DNA of 64,000 nt from Actinokineospora inagensis DSM 44258 (GCF_000482865.1 NZ_AXWW01000045.1:7547-71546), one strand, 5' to 3'; counted from the first letter of the stretch, positions 35,636-45,406 are shown. Made by a program: numbers and translations. The notes: a model not told the origin generated them from the letters alone.

Positions 35636-36084
35636 CGCTCGGCGGCGCGCACCAGCCGCCTGCTCAGGTCTTGGATGAACGACCGCAGGCCCGCGCGGAA
35701 CGCCGGGCCGGTCCCGGGGATGCGCTCGACGAAACTGCAGCGCCACACGAGGTCGGTGCCACCTCCGTCGCGCGGGATAAGAGTCACCTCGCCCCGGTAG
35801 TCCCGGACAGGCGAAGACGACCGGAGTACGTAAACGTGCCGACGGTCCTGTTCGTACTCGACAGTCTCCTCGCGCACCAGCAGCGGTTTGCGCCCTATCA
35901 CCCGGATGGCACCGACCCCGCCCGGCGCGGGATCGCCTTCTTGCTCCATGTAGGACTCCGCCACCACCGGCCGCGCCCACTCCGACCACCGCCGTCCGTC
36001 GACGACCATCGCGAACAGCTCCGGCGCGTCCGCGCTGCTGCTCGTGGTGATCTCGAAGGCGAAGGTGCGCTGGCGCTCGACCAT
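35632..36084 (-). CDS. SRPBCC (START/Bet v1-like) ligand-binding protein
   Basis: The 150-residue protein has the helix-grip pattern of polyketide cyclase/SRPBCC proteins: FAFEITTSSSADAPELFAMVVDGRRWSEWA at the N-terminus, a beta series (GAIRVIGRKPLL, VYVLRSS, YRGEVTLIP, TDLVWRCSF) and a C-terminal helix FRAGLRSFIQDLSRRLV. The family binds lipids or hydrophobic small molecules. ATG 36084 is used; the longer frame is not supported. Confidence 0.82.
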   Translation of the reverse strand: MVERQRTFAFEITTSSSADAPELFAMVVDGRRWSEWARPVVAESYMEQEGDPAPGGVGAIRVIGRKPLLVREETVEYEQDRRHVYVLRSSSPVRDYRGEVTLIPRDGGGTDLVWRCSFVERIPGTGPAFRAGLRSFIQDLSRRLVRAAER

Positions 36085-36189
36085 GGGGCGGCCTCCCGGC
36101 TCGGGGCTGTGGACAACCCAGATCGTTCCACCCCGGTTTCGGCGTAGCCTCCCCAGCAGGCACACACCGATGACGGATTGGGGCCAGGC

Positions 36190-37848
36190 ATGACGACTGC
36201 CGACGACCGCGTGCTCGCGCTCGCCGACGAACTGCTCGCGTTGCAACTGGCCGCGGAGCCGCTCGGGGCGACGTTGCTCGGCCTCCCCGGTCACGACGAC
36301 CGGCTCGCCGACGCCTCGGAGGACGCGGACGCCGAGCAGCGGGCCGCCGCGCTGGACATCGCGGCCAGGGCCGCCGACCCGGAGTTCGCCGCCGACGTCA
36401 CCGCCAAGGTCGTGGCCCAGCAGGCCGGGGCGATGGTCGACCGGATCGACGCGCGGATGGTCGAGTACACCATTTCGGACATCTTCGTCGGCCCGGCCGC
36501 GTCGTTGTTGACCTTCCTGCCGATGGTGGTGCTGCCGGACGCCGAGCGCGGACAGTCCTACTTGGCCCGGCTGCGGCAGGTGCCCGAGCACCTGGAGCAG
36601 GTCGCCGAGCGGCACCGCGCGGGTGCGGCGGCCGGGCGGGTGCCGGTGCGCAAGCTCGTGGACTCCGCCATCGCGCACCTGGACCGGTACCTGGGTGCCG
36701 ACCTCGCCGCCGATCCGCTGCTCGCCCAGCAGCTCGTAGGCGACGACAACGGGTTCGCGGCCGAGCGCGAGCGAGTGGTCGCCGAAGTCGTCCGCCCGGC
36801 TTTCGCGGCCTACCGGTCGATGTTGGTCGACGAGATGGTCCAGCACGGTAGGCCCGACGACCGCCCCGGCCTGTGCGCACTACCGGGTGGCGATGAGGCG
36901 TACGCGGCGCTGTCCCGCGTGCACACCACAACGGACCTGACCCCGGAACAGCTCCACCAAACCGGACTCGACATCATCGCCAACCTGCGTGACGAGTACG
37001 CCGAGCTGGGCACCCGGGTCTTCGGCACGGCCGACCAGGCCGAGGTCTTCCAACGGCTGATCACCGACCCGGCCCTGCGCTGGCGCGACGCGGACGAGCT
37101 GCTCGACCACGCCAAGGCCGCCATCGCCCGAGCCGAGGAGGCCGCCCCGCGCTGGTTCGGCAGGCTGCCCGGCCAGCGCTGCAAGGTGGAGCCGGTGCCC
37201 GCCGCCGAGGCGCCCGGCGGGCCCGCCGCGTACTACATGCCGCCGTCGCTGGACGGCCTGCGCCCGGGTGTCTACTACGCCAACACCGACCGCGCGCACG
37301 AGCGGGACCGGTTCGTCGCCGAGGTCACCGCGTTCCACGAAGCCGTTCCGGGCCACCACTTCCAGCTCACCATCGCGATGGAGCTCGCCGAGCTGCCCCT
37401 GCTGCGCAGGCTCGCCGACGTCAACGCCTACGTGGAGGGCTGGGGGCTCTACACCGAGCGGCTGGCCGACGAGATGGGCCTGTACTCCGACGACGTTGCC
37501 CGGTTCGGCATGCTCGCGATGGACTCGATGCGCGCCGGTCGGCTGGTGGTCGACACCGGACTGCACGCCAAGGGCTGGAGCCGCGAGCAGGCCGTGGACT
37601 ACCTGCGGCACAACACGCCGTTGTCCGCGTTGGAGATCGGCAACGAGGTCGACCGGTACATCGCGTACCCGGGCCAGGCGCTGTCCTACATGGTCGGTCG
37701 GCTGGAGCTGCAGCGGGTGCGCGCGGAGGCGGCGGCCCGCCTCGGCGACCGGTTCGACATCCGTGCCTTCCACGACCTGGTGCTCGGCGGCGGCCCGTTG
37801 CCGCTCAAGGTGCTCGACGAGGTTGTGAGCGCCTGGCCGGGCGTCTGA
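36190..37848 (+). CDS. DUF885-family metallopeptidase
   Basis: The 552-residue protein matches the DUF885 family: a helical body, the zinc motif HEAVPGHH, then VEGWGLYTERLADEMG carrying the third ligand and RLVVDTGLHAKGWSREQAV. The C-terminal region is PGQALSYMVGRLE. The family is related to zinc carboxypeptidases and dipeptidases; no signal peptide is seen, so it is probably cytosolic. ATG 36190 is preferred to an upstream in-frame start. Confidence 0.9.
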   Translation: MTTADDRVLALADELLALQLAAEPLGATLLGLPGHDDRLADASEDADAEQRAAALDIAARAADPEFAADVTAKVVAQQAGAMVDRIDARMVEYTISDIFVGPAASLLTFLPMVVLPDAERGQSYLARLRQVPEHLEQVAERHRAGAAAGRVPVRKLVDSAIAHLDRYLGADLAADPLLAQQLVGDDNGFAAERERVVAEVVRPAFAAYRSMLVDEMVQHGRPDDRPGLCALPGGDEAYAALSRVHTTTDLTPEQLHQTGLDIIANLRDEYAELGTRVFGTADQAEVFQRLITDPALRWRDADELLDHAKAAIARAEEAAPRWFGRLPGQRCKVEPVPAAEAPGGPAAYYMPPSLDGLRPGVYYANTDRAHERDRFVAEVTAFHEAVPGHHFQLTIAMELAELPLLRRLADVNAYVEGWGLYTERLADEMGLYSDDVARFGMLAMDSMRAGRLVVDTGLHAKGWSREQAVDYLRHNTPLSALEIGNEVDRYIAYPGQALSYMVGRLELQRVRAEAAARLGDRFDIRAFHDLVLGGGPLPLKVLDEVVSAWPGV

Positions 37849-37869
37849 TCCGAAACTGATTCACCGCAC

Positions 37870-37905
37870 AACGGCGGTGTGGGCCTTGGCCCGCACCGCC
37901 GTTTT
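37870..37905 (+). terminator. Terminator after DUF885 gene
   Basis: AACGGCGGTG and GGGCC pair with GGCCC and CACCGCCGTT, with one internal mismatch and a 2-nt loop, then TTT. It is 22 bp after the stop. Confidence 0.85.
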
Positions 37906-38235
37906 CGGCTGCGCGGAACCGGGCGAACCGGCCGAACCACCACTGTGGACCCCCGACGACAGTCGCCGCCCAGTCCGGCGATTTCGCCATCCAGGTGGTT
38001 ACTCTCCGAGTAGATGTCACCGACTCAAGTGAATATTCCGCAACACTTCGGACTCAAAGTAACCCCGATGGGTGGGGACTTTTGAACGCTTAGTAGAGTC
38101 CGCGCACGCTGATCTGGCGAATATGACTCCAACGAGTGAGTCGATCTTTGCGCAGGTCAGTGGCGGCGGGCGTGCGAAGCCGATGCCGCGTCCAGCTCTT
38201 TCGACGGGATCAAGTTCGTGCGCAGAGGAGAGTCC
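37906..38235. other. 330-bp leader/promoter region of the thioester protein gene
   Basis: The stretch is less GC-rich than its surroundings in parts (for example around AGTGAATATTCCG). It has no supported gene on either strand. It probably contains the promoter and 5' leader of the thioester protein gene. Confidence 0.5.
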
Positions 38236-39450
38236 ATGCGGAGTCCTTGGAAGGTGGCCGGGGCCGCCCTGACCATCGCCGCGGTAACGGCGTCCATGGC
38301 GGGGATCGCCGCGGCCGACCCGGTGACGGGCACGCTGCTCGACCCGTCGAAGACCGGCAATGCCGAGGTCGTCGGTTTCCGTGTGCACCTGCACAACGCG
38401 GACAACACGGGCACCAAGGACGTCACCCCGTACCTGCTGCGCCTCAAGCTCTCCGACGGCACCGAGCTGAAGGTCTACTGCGTCGGCGTCAACATCAACG
38501 CCAGCTACGACAACGGTGCGATGACCGAGGCGTCGTGGGACAACTACCCGGACGCGGGTTCCCCGTTCAAGGCCAACTCCAAGAAGATCAACTGGGTGCT
38601 GCACCACGGCTACCCGAACGTCTCGCTGGCTGACCTGAACAACCTGGGCCTGGCCACCAACGCGGACGGCATCGAGGTCGAGGAGGCCGTCACGGCCACC
38701 CAGGCCGCGCTGTGGCACTTCAGTGACGGCTACACCATCGACCGCACGGACCCGCTGTTCCGCGGCAACCACGACTCCGACAAGGACGTCCTGGCGCTCT
38801 ACGACTACCTCACCGGCGACAAGAACACCGGCGTCGACGAGACCCCGGTCGGTGACCTGGCGATCAACCCGGGCAGCAAGCACGGCGCGGCGGGTGACCT
38901 CATCGGTCCGTTCACCGTCACCACCAACGGCACGGTCGACTCGTTGACGACCGACCTGCCCAACGGCGTCGAGGTCACCGACAAGGACGGCAAGACCCTC
39001 ACGGCGGCCGACATCAAGAACGGCACCAAGTTCTACGTCAAGGTCCCGGCGGGCGCCCCGGCCGTCGACGCCAAGACGGTGACGCTCGGCGGCAAGTCCC
39101 CGGTCCGTGAGATCGGCAGGCTGTTCACCGGCACCGATGGCAAGACCGCGCAGCCGCTGATCGTCGCGGGCTCGGACACCAAGCCGCTCTCGGCCCAGGC
39201 CAAGGTCGACTGGACCGTCAAGTCCTCGACCACCACGACCACGCCGACCACCACCACGGTGCAGACCTCGCCGCTGCCGACCACCACGGTCGCGCCGACC
39301 ACCACCACGGTCGCCCCGGCCCCGCAGCCGAGCAACAACCTGCCGAACACCGGCGCCTCGATCCTGCTGCCCGTGCTGGTCGGTCTCGGCCTGCTCGGTG
39401 GTGGCGCGGGTGCGCTGCTCTACCTCCGGCACCGCCGCCGCGCCGCGTAA
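38236..39450 (+). CDS. LPXTG-anchored thioester-domain surface protein
   Basis: The 404-residue protein has a signal peptide (GAALTIAAVTASMAGIAAA). The thioester domain has Cys82 in KVYCVGVN and Gln156 in ATQAALW, the pair that forms an internal thioester in Gram-positive adhesins and reacts with host or surface amines. A beta domain, a Thr/Pro-rich stalk (about 335-375), LPNTG, a membrane helix and RHRRRAA follow. ATG 38236 lies behind GAGGAGAG. Soil actinobacteria use related proteins as surface attachments; the target here is unknown. No sortase gene is nearby. Confidence 0.9.
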   Translation: MRSPWKVAGAALTIAAVTASMAGIAAADPVTGTLLDPSKTGNAEVVGFRVHLHNADNTGTKDVTPYLLRLKLSDGTELKVYCVGVNINASYDNGAMTEASWDNYPDAGSPFKANSKKINWVLHHGYPNVSLADLNNLGLATNADGIEVEEAVTATQAALWHFSDGYTIDRTDPLFRGNHDSDKDVLALYDYLTGDKNTGVDETPVGDLAINPGSKHGAAGDLIGPFTVTTNGTVDSLTTDLPNGVEVTDKDGKTLTAADIKNGTKFYVKVPAGAPAVDAKTVTLGGKSPVREIGRLFTGTDGKTAQPLIVAGSDTKPLSAQAKVDWTVKSSTTTTTPTTTTVQTSPLPTTTVAPTTTTVAPAPQPSNNLPNTGASILLPVLVGLGLLGGGAGALLYLRHRRRAA

Positions 39451-39465
39451 GCACGTGAGCTGACC

Positions 39466-39497
39466 GACGCCCTCCCGGGTTCGCCCGGGAGGGCGTC
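39466..39497. terminator. Terminator after thioester protein gene
   Basis: GACGCCCTCCCGGG pairs with CCCGGGAGGGCGTC, 14 bp without mismatch around TTCG. Confidence 0.9.
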
Positions 39498-39517
39498 GGC
39501 GCGTTTACGGTCTTGGG

Positions 39518-41407
39518 GTGAGCACCGACGACGTGGCTGCCCCGCACTGGCTGCGGGGCCTGCTGAGCCAGAAGCCCGTGCCGATCCCGTGGAAGCGGGG
39601 TCTGCGCGCCGCCGCCACGATCGCCGGTCCGGTCGCGGTGGGGTTGGCGGTCGGGCGGCTGGACCTCGGGGTCCTGGTGTCCATCGGCGCGCTCTGCGTC
39701 GTTTTCGCCGATACCGATGGCCCTTATCCCTATCGGGCTCAGCGGACAGGTTGGGCTGCCTTCGCCGGTGTGGTCGGCTATCTCGTTGGCACCTTGCTCG
39801 GTGAGTCCGGGTCGTGGGTGTTGGTGTTGATCGCGGGTGTGTCCGCGTTGGTCAGCGCTGTTGGCAGCACGGCCTCTATGGCCGGTCTCCAACTGTTGGT
39901 CTTCGCGGTTCTCGGTACCGGGCAGTCGGCGGATCCGTGGTTGGCGATCGGGTGCTTCGGGGGCGGCGCTGCCTTCGCCGTCTTCTTGTCTCTCGCCGCG
40001 TGGCCGGTTCGGGGGGCCGCACATGAGCGGGCGGCGGTCGCGGCGGTGTACGACCAACTCGCGGTGATGCTCGCCGCCACCGGTAAGCCCGCCGCGCGAC
40101 AGGCCCGCCGCGATCTCACCGCCTCGCTCAACACCGCCTACGACGCCTTGTTCACCGCGCGGTCCCACCTGGCCGGGCGCGATTGGTCCTACCGGCGTCT
40201 CTTTGTTCTACTCACGGAGACGACGCCGGTGGTCGAAGCCGCTGTCGCGCTCGTCAACGCCAAGCAGCCGGTTCCACCTGAGTACGTCACCTACCTGCTC
40301 GATTGCGCCTACCGCATCCGCCTGCGCGAGCCGCTGGCCGAACCGCCGACCCCGGCCGACGAGAGTCGGGCCGTCGCGAAGCTCCACGCCGGACTGCGGG
40401 CTGTCGCCGAGTTCCGCCGGGGCGATCGGGACACCGACCTGCGGCAGGCCAGTGAGCAGACCGACCTGCGGGTCCTGGTCGGCCGCCGCACCTGGCTGGT
40501 GGTGCTGCGGCTGATGCTCTGCGTCGGCCTGGCCGTCGCGGTCGGCAAGCTCATGGCCCTGGAACACGCGTACTGGGTGACGCTGACCGTGGCGATCGTT
40601 CTCAAACCCGATTTCGGCTCGGTGTTCGGTCGGGCTGTCCTGCGTGGCCTCGGTACCGTGACCGGCGTCCTGCTCGGCGCGGGTGTCCTCGCGCTGGCGC
40701 CGCCGCAATGGGTCCTGGTCGTCTTGATGGCCGTGGTCGCCCTGGGCTTGCCGGTGGGGCAGGTACGCAACTACGGCATGTTCAGCACGTTCGTCACCCC
40801 GCTGGTCTTGGTCCAATTGGACCTTGCCCGCGCGGGTGACTGGGGCCTGGTCGGTGCGCGGCTACTCGACACGGCTATCGGGTGCGTGATCGTGCTCGTC
40901 GCGGGCTATGCACTGTGGCCAGGAGCACGCCACCCCCGCGTCGGCGAAGACCTTGCCGACACTCTTGACGCTATCGCCGACTACCTCGACCACGCACTGA
41001 CAGGGAAGACAGACACACGGTCGAGCCTTCGCCGACAGGCCTACCGGGACCTCTCCGACCTGCGCACGGCCTTCCAACAGTCCCTGGTGGAGCCATCGGC
41101 CGCCGGGAAACAAGCGGCGGCGTGGTGGCCGGTCATCATCGGTCTGGAACGGCTCACCGACGCCATCACCGGCCTCGCCGTGGCCGTCGACCGGGGCGCC
41201 GACCCTGTCGACCACGCCGACACCGCCGTCCTCTCCGAATCCGTTCGGGAAGCGGCCAGATCTGTTCGCGGCGAGCGCGCCCCCAAACGCGTCGACCTGC
41301 CCGATCGCGAACGGCTGGCCCACGTCGTGGGCGAGTTGACCTCGGTGAACGCCACCCTGCGCGGACCAGTACCGCCCGCGCGGCGTCGAACTCGGGCGGC
41401 GGAGTAG
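39518..41407 (+). CDS. FUSC-family membrane protein
   Basis: The 629-residue protein has two sets of membrane helices (about 25-165 and 330-470) separated and followed by helical cytoplasmic parts, as in the FUSC/YccS/aromatic acid exporter-like family. The second set includes HAYWVTLTVAIVLKPDFGSVFGRAVLRGLGTVTG, a family hallmark. It probably exports organic acids or small toxic compounds, though proof is lacking for this branch. GTG 39518 is the start. Confidence 0.88.
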   Translation: MSTDDVAAPHWLRGLLSQKPVPIPWKRGLRAAATIAGPVAVGLAVGRLDLGVLVSIGALCVVFADTDGPYPYRAQRTGWAAFAGVVGYLVGTLLGESGSWVLVLIAGVSALVSAVGSTASMAGLQLLVFAVLGTGQSADPWLAIGCFGGGAAFAVFLSLAAWPVRGAAHERAAVAAVYDQLAVMLAATGKPAARQARRDLTASLNTAYDALFTARSHLAGRDWSYRRLFVLLTETTPVVEAAVALVNAKQPVPPEYVTYLLDCAYRIRLREPLAEPPTPADESRAVAKLHAGLRAVAEFRRGDRDTDLRQASEQTDLRVLVGRRTWLVVLRLMLCVGLAVAVGKLMALEHAYWVTLTVAIVLKPDFGSVFGRAVLRGLGTVTGVLLGAGVLALAPPQWVLVVLMAVVALGLPVGQVRNYGMFSTFVTPLVLVQLDLARAGDWGLVGARLLDTAIGCVIVLVAGYALWPGARHPRVGEDLADTLDAIADYLDHALTGKTDTRSSLRRQAYRDLSDLRTAFQQSLVEPSAAGKQAAAWWPVIIGLERLTDAITGLAVAVDRGADPVDHADTAVLSESVREAARSVRGERAPKRVDLPDRERLAHVVGELTSVNATLRGPVPPARRRTRAAE

Positions 41408-41478
41408 GTATCTTGATTGTTTGGCAGTGGGCACTGCTGGATCGGTTGGGTACCCTTCGACCTGGCGTGAGGAGCATC

Positions 41479-41679
41479 ATGGGCATCGACTTCAACCAGC
41501 TCAAGCAGCAGGCTGAGGGCCTGTTGGAGCAGCACGGGGACAAGATCGAGGACGGCGTCGAGAAGGCGGGCGAGTTCGTCAAGGGCAAGTTCGGCCACGA
41601 GAGCCAGGTCGACACCGTGGTGGACAAGATCCAGGACCTGATCCCGGACAAGCCGCGCGAGCAGGACGACCAGGCGTGA
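41479..41679 (+). CDS. Rv0909-like antitoxin-family small protein
   Basis: The 66-residue product (MGIDFNQLKQQAEGLLEQHGDKIEDGVEKAGEFVKGKFG..., in parts) is amphipathic and rich in Lys, Asp and Gln, as in the Rv0909/MT0933 family labelled antitoxin. It is followed by an overlapping gene that is not the usual toxin (Rv0910, an SRPBCC protein), so the antitoxin role is doubtful. ATG 41479 is behind GAGGAG. Confidence 0.65.
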   Translation: MGIDFNQLKQQAEGLLEQHGDKIEDGVEKAGEFVKGKFGHESQVDTVVDKIQDLIPDKPREQDDQA

Positions 41680-42305
41680 GCTCGCCGACGTCGACCGAGC
41701 AGGCCGAGGGCGCGACCCGGCTGCGCAACCCGTCCGTGGTCACCTGGCAGGGCACCGCGCCGACATCCCTGGAGTCGGTGCGCCTGCTGCTGGGCGACGG
41801 CCGGGTACGCGCCTCCGGCAGGCTCATCGTCGCCGCGGACCCGTCGTCCGGTGGCGAGCCCTACAGCGCCTCTTACGAGGCGTCGCTGGACAAGGGTGAG
41901 GAGTCGGTGCGGCTGCTGCTGCGCACCACCACCGCCGAGCAGGAGCGGCAGATCTCGCTCAGCCGGGCCGAGGACGGCACCTGGCTGGTCGACCACGGCC
42001 AGAACTCCACCCGGGACACCTTCGGCGGCTCGGTCACCGTGCACGTCGCGGGCGCGCTCACCTTCACCACGCTGCCGGTCCGCAGGCTGGGCCTGCACCG
42101 CACCCCGGGCGAGTTCGAGATCCCGGTGGTGCACGTGTCGCTGCCCGACCTGCGGGTGCGGCTCGCCAGCCAGACCTACCGGACCGTGTCGGTGGACGAG
42201 CGGGGCGCGGTCATCGCGTTCAGCCAGGGCGAGTTCAGCACCGAGTTGACGGTCGACCCCGAGGGCGTCGTCGTCGACTTCCCCGGCGTCGCCACCCGCG
42301 TCTAG
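41676..42305 (+). CDS. Putative glycolipid-binding domain protein
   Basis: The 209-residue protein matches the putative glycolipid-binding family in length and pattern: VVTWQGTAPTSLESVRLLLGDGRVRASGRLI at the N-terminus, DGTWLVDHGQ in the middle and FTTLPVRRLGLHRTPGEFEIPVVHVSLPDL later. No signal peptide is present. It starts inside the stop of the small upstream gene (GTGA), so the two are co-translated. Its stop meets that of the convergent FN3 gene. Confidence 0.75.
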   Translation: MSSPTSTEQAEGATRLRNPSVVTWQGTAPTSLESVRLLLGDGRVRASGRLIVAADPSSGGEPYSASYEASLDKGEESVRLLLRTTTAEQERQISLSRAEDGTWLVDHGQNSTRDTFGGSVTVHVAGALTFTTLPVRRLGLHRTPGEFEIPVVHVSLPDLRVRLASQTYRTVSVDERGAVIAFSQGEFSTELTVDPEGVVVDFPGVATRV

Positions 42306-44317
42306 CGCGCCAACTGGAACGAGGCGTAGACGAAGGTGGGCGCCGTGGTCGCGTCCACCCCGAGCGCTTTCACCTCGACCACGTGTCTGCCCGGGGTGAG
42401 GTTGCCGGTGGGCAGGGCCAGTCGCCACACGCCGCCTGTGCCGGGGCCGTCGGTGGTGGTGGGTATCCCCGCCACGCGCTGGCCGTCCAGCCGGACCTCG
42501 ACCCCGGCCATGCCCGCCAACCGCCCCGCGACCTGCTGGCCCGCCCGGCCGTCGGTGCCGATCTCCAGCACCATCCGGCCGCGTTGCACGTCGGCGCCCT
42601 CGGCTACCGGGTTGCCCGCCGCGTCGAAGAACTTCGCGCTCGGTTTCGCCAGCGCCGGTTTGGGCCTCGGCAACGGTTGGTCGATACCGCTACCGGCCGC
42701 TGGTGAGACCGCGCCATTCGGTGCCGTTAGCTCTACCGTCGCGTAGATGACCCTGGTCGACGCTTGACCCGTGTGCTGCGGTCCACGGACCTGCAGCGGC
42801 AGGGTCTTACCGTCGGATGCCAGGACAAGGCTGTTGACCGGTATGTCCGCGACTATCGGATAGCGCACCCCGCGCGCGAGTGGCTGTCCAGGCACCGCAG
42901 GTCGAGCGGGGAAGGTGCCGCCACCGACCTCAATGGTGAAGGCGTCGTTCACTGCCTCACCAGGTGGGTTTTGCGGCACCAGCACGACCCGCACCTGGGC
43001 CGCCTGCGCACCAGCCACTCGAGCTCCGTTGACTGACGTGGAGAACGGCGCGTCGGGCGCGACGACGACGGGACCGCTGTTCATCTCAGGTGGCACCACC
43101 AGCACCGGCACCGTTGTCGGCGCCCCCACGAACCCGATGAGGTTCACCCCCGCGTAGATGCCGTTGGTGGCGCCTACGAACCCGACCAACGCCGTGGCCA
43201 CCCGCCAGGCGGGCACCACGTTGCCGCCACCGACGACGACGCCGTCCCGCAGCACGGTCACCCCGCCAGCGCCCAGCACGACCTCCCACCGCACGCTGAA
43301 CCCGATCTCCGGCGGAGGCGCGGTCCCGGCGGAAACCGCCGACGCGACCCGCGGCGTCCCCGGCGCGACGAGCACCTGCACGTTGGTCCGGTCGTCCGCC
43401 GCCGAGATCCGCACCCGGATCGCCCCGGGCGGCAGCGAGGGATCGTCCTGCGCGACCCCGGCGGGTCCGGGCGCGGGGGACCCGTTCGGCGATCCGTCGA
43501 TGAGGTCTGCCGGGCCGGGCACCAAGTCCAACAGCAGATCGCCACCCAGCGACGGGTGATCGGTCTCGACCACAAACCGGCCGAACTCACCGTTCACCGG
43601 CGTATCGCGCAGTGTGAACGGGGCACGCGCGCGTAAGGCCACCGGATCATTCCCACAGTTACCGCTAATCACGAGGTGCACGCCGTCTTCGCCTTCGCCG
43701 TGGGTGGCCTTACCGCAGCCGCCTGTGCTGGCGAAGCGCCAATTGACCGGGTCCGGTACGACCCGCGAGGTGAACCTGTCGTTGAACGACCACACCGGAT
43801 CGTCCGTAGTTGCTGCCGGGGTGGCTGAGGTCTTAAGTGGTTGTGACCGCTGGCCGAACGCATCGACAGTGCGGATCTCGATGTCGTAAGAGGTGTTGTC
43901 CGCCAAGGCATCTAGCTGCACAGCCGGAACCGCGACGAGTCGGGTGAACTCCATCGTGCCCATCCGGCCCCACTGGACCTCGTACCCCGCGGCGTTCTCG
44001 GGCTGCCCGGACGGGTAATACCGCGGCCCCCACAACAGTTGCAGCCGCTGCGGCCCAGGCACCACGTGGACGCCGGGCGGTGGACTCGGTCGCCCTTCCG
44101 GTCCGGGCACGATCACGCCTTCACGCGCATACGCTTTAACCGTCGTCTGCGGTGCCACCGTCGGCTTGGTCGTAGGGGTCGCCTGGTCGTCCGGGGGCGT
44201 GCGCAGCAAGAGGACCGCCCCGACCAGTACGGCCAAGCCCGCCGCTATCGCCGCTATTCGACGAACGCGGTTGGGTGGGGTTGGCGTCACCAACGGCGGG
44301 GGTTGATCCACCGGCAC
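42302..44317 (-). CDS. Membrane-anchored extracellular protein with fibronectin III domain
   Basis: The 671-residue protein begins with a short cytoplasmic part, one membrane helix (IAAIAAGLAVLVGAVLLL), and a Pro/Thr linker. An FN3 domain spans about 75-170 (PPPGVHVVPGPQRLQLLWGP...AAGYEVQWGR...TSYDIEIRTVDAFGQRS). Beta-rich domains of unknown type follow, one resembling a glycan-binding lectin fold (residues about 190-410), then two Ig-like ones. No catalytic motif is seen. It is probably a cell-surface binding protein. Confidence 0.7.
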   Translation of the reverse strand: MPVDQPPPLVTPTPPNRVRRIAAIAAGLAVLVGAVLLLRTPPDDQATPTTKPTVAPQTTVKAYAREGVIVPGPEGRPSPPPGVHVVPGPQRLQLLWGPRYYPSGQPENAAGYEVQWGRMGTMEFTRLVAVPAVQLDALADNTSYDIEIRTVDAFGQRSQPLKTSATPAATTDDPVWSFNDRFTSRVVPDPVNWRFASTGGCGKATHGEGEDGVHLVISGNCGNDPVALRARAPFTLRDTPVNGEFGRFVVETDHPSLGGDLLLDLVPGPADLIDGSPNGSPAPGPAGVAQDDPSLPPGAIRVRISAADDRTNVQVLVAPGTPRVASAVSAGTAPPPEIGFSVRWEVVLGAGGVTVLRDGVVVGGGNVVPAWRVATALVGFVGATNGIYAGVNLIGFVGAPTTVPVLVVPPEMNSGPVVVAPDAPFSTSVNGARVAGAQAAQVRVVLVPQNPPGEAVNDAFTIEVGGGTFPARPAVPGQPLARGVRYPIVADIPVNSLVLASDGKTLPLQVRGPQHTGQASTRVIYATVELTAPNGAVSPAAGSGIDQPLPRPKPALAKPSAKFFDAAGNPVAEGADVQRGRMVLEIGTDGRAGQQVAGRLAGMAGVEVRLDGQRVAGIPTTTDGPGTGGVWRLALPTGNLTPGRHVVEVKALGVDATTAPTFVYASFQLAR

Positions 44318-44398
44318 AAGGTAAGGGCCGGTGAGAGACCGGTCACAGCTTCGTTGCCGAGCCGAGACCTCCCGCCGCTCCAGCCGTCACCGCGCTCG

Positions 44399-45376
44399 TC
44401 AGTCCGGCAGCACCGGGAGCGCGACCACCGCGAGGTCTCCGTCGAAACCGACGACCCGCCCGCCGCGTGCCCCGACCAGCCGCAGCTCCTCCATCGGGTC
44501 CGGTCCGGCCAGGTCGATCATGGCCCGCGCCCGGCCCGCGTCCCGGTAGCCCTCGAAGGTGGCCCGGCCGTGGTGACCGGCGTGCACCGTGGCGCCGAGT
44601 GACCCGGTCGAGGCCAGCGCGCCGCGGGCGGCTCCGAGCTTGCCCAGCGCGTCGTCGACCGCGTCCAGCAGCCCGGCGCGGTTCCCCTCGCACATCGCCA
44701 GCACCAGTTCCGGCCTGCTGCTCGCCACCCGGGTCCCGTCGCTGAACGACCCGGCTGCCAGCGCCATCGCCAGCGGCCCGCCGTCGGCCCCGCAGGCGGC
44801 CAGGACGGCCGCCAGCACGTGCGGCAGGTGCGAGATCCGGGCCACCGCCGCGTCGTGCTCCAGCGTCGTCGTGGGCACCACGCCCGCCCCGCAGTCCAGC
44901 GCGAGCCGGGCGGCCTCCCGCCACGCGGCCAGGTCGGTCTCCTCGTCCGCGGTCACCACCCAGGCCGCCTCGGTGAACAGCGCCGCGGAACTGGCGGCCC
45001 AGCCCGACTCGGACTTGCCCGCCATCGGGTGGCCGCCGGCGAACCGGGCGTTCGGGGCGTACTTCGCGACCGCGTCGGCCACCGGCCCCTTCACGCTCAC
45101 CACGTCGGTCAGCAGGCATCGAGGCGCCAGGTCGGCCACCTTGCGCAGCACCGCGTCGACCGCGGGCAGCGGCACCGCGATGACCACCAACGCGTCATCG
45201 TCGGCCGCCTTGCGCAGCGCGGAATCCACGTCCAACACGCTGAAGTCGGCGGCGATCGCGCCCCGCGCGTCCGCCGCCGACCCCGCCGTACCCCACACGG
45301 TCCGACCTGCGGCGGCCGCCGCCCGCAGCACCGAACCGCCGATGAGCCCCAGCCCGACCACGCAAACGGATCGCAT
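44399..45376 (-). CDS. tyrA: Prephenate dehydrogenase
   Basis: The 325-residue protein has an N-terminal Rossmann motif VVGLGLIGGSVLRAA for NAD(P), the segment LTDVVSVKGPVADAVAKY, the conserved GGHPMAGKSESGW that contacts prephenate and TLEHDAAVARISHLPHVLAAVL of the helical dimer domain. It makes 4-hydroxyphenylpyruvate for tyrosine. ATG 45376 is used rather than the longer frame. The gene ends near 44399, and the M20 amidohydrolase gene lies upstream on the same strand with only 30 bp between. Confidence 0.93.
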   Translation of the reverse strand: MRSVCVVGLGLIGGSVLRAAAAAGRTVWGTAGSAADARGAIAADFSVLDVDSALRKAADDDALVVIAVPLPAVDAVLRKVADLAPRCLLTDVVSVKGPVADAVAKYAPNARFAGGHPMAGKSESGWAASSAALFTEAAWVVTADEETDLAAWREAARLALDCGAGVVPTTTLEHDAAVARISHLPHVLAAVLAACGADGGPLAMALAAGSFSDGTRVASSRPELVLAMCEGNRAGLLDAVDDALGKLGAARGALASTGSLGATVHAGHHGRATFEGYRDAGRARAMIDLAGPDPMEELRLVGARGGRVVGFDGDLAVVALPVLPD

Positions 45377-45406
45377 GAAGCCGGATTGTGCCGTATGGAT
45401 CACCGA

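Noticed and set aside
41479-42305. Toxin-antitoxin pair from the Rv0909-like gene and its overlapping neighbour.
   Set aside because: The neighbour looks like a glycolipid-binding domain protein, not the SRPBCC-type toxin partner.
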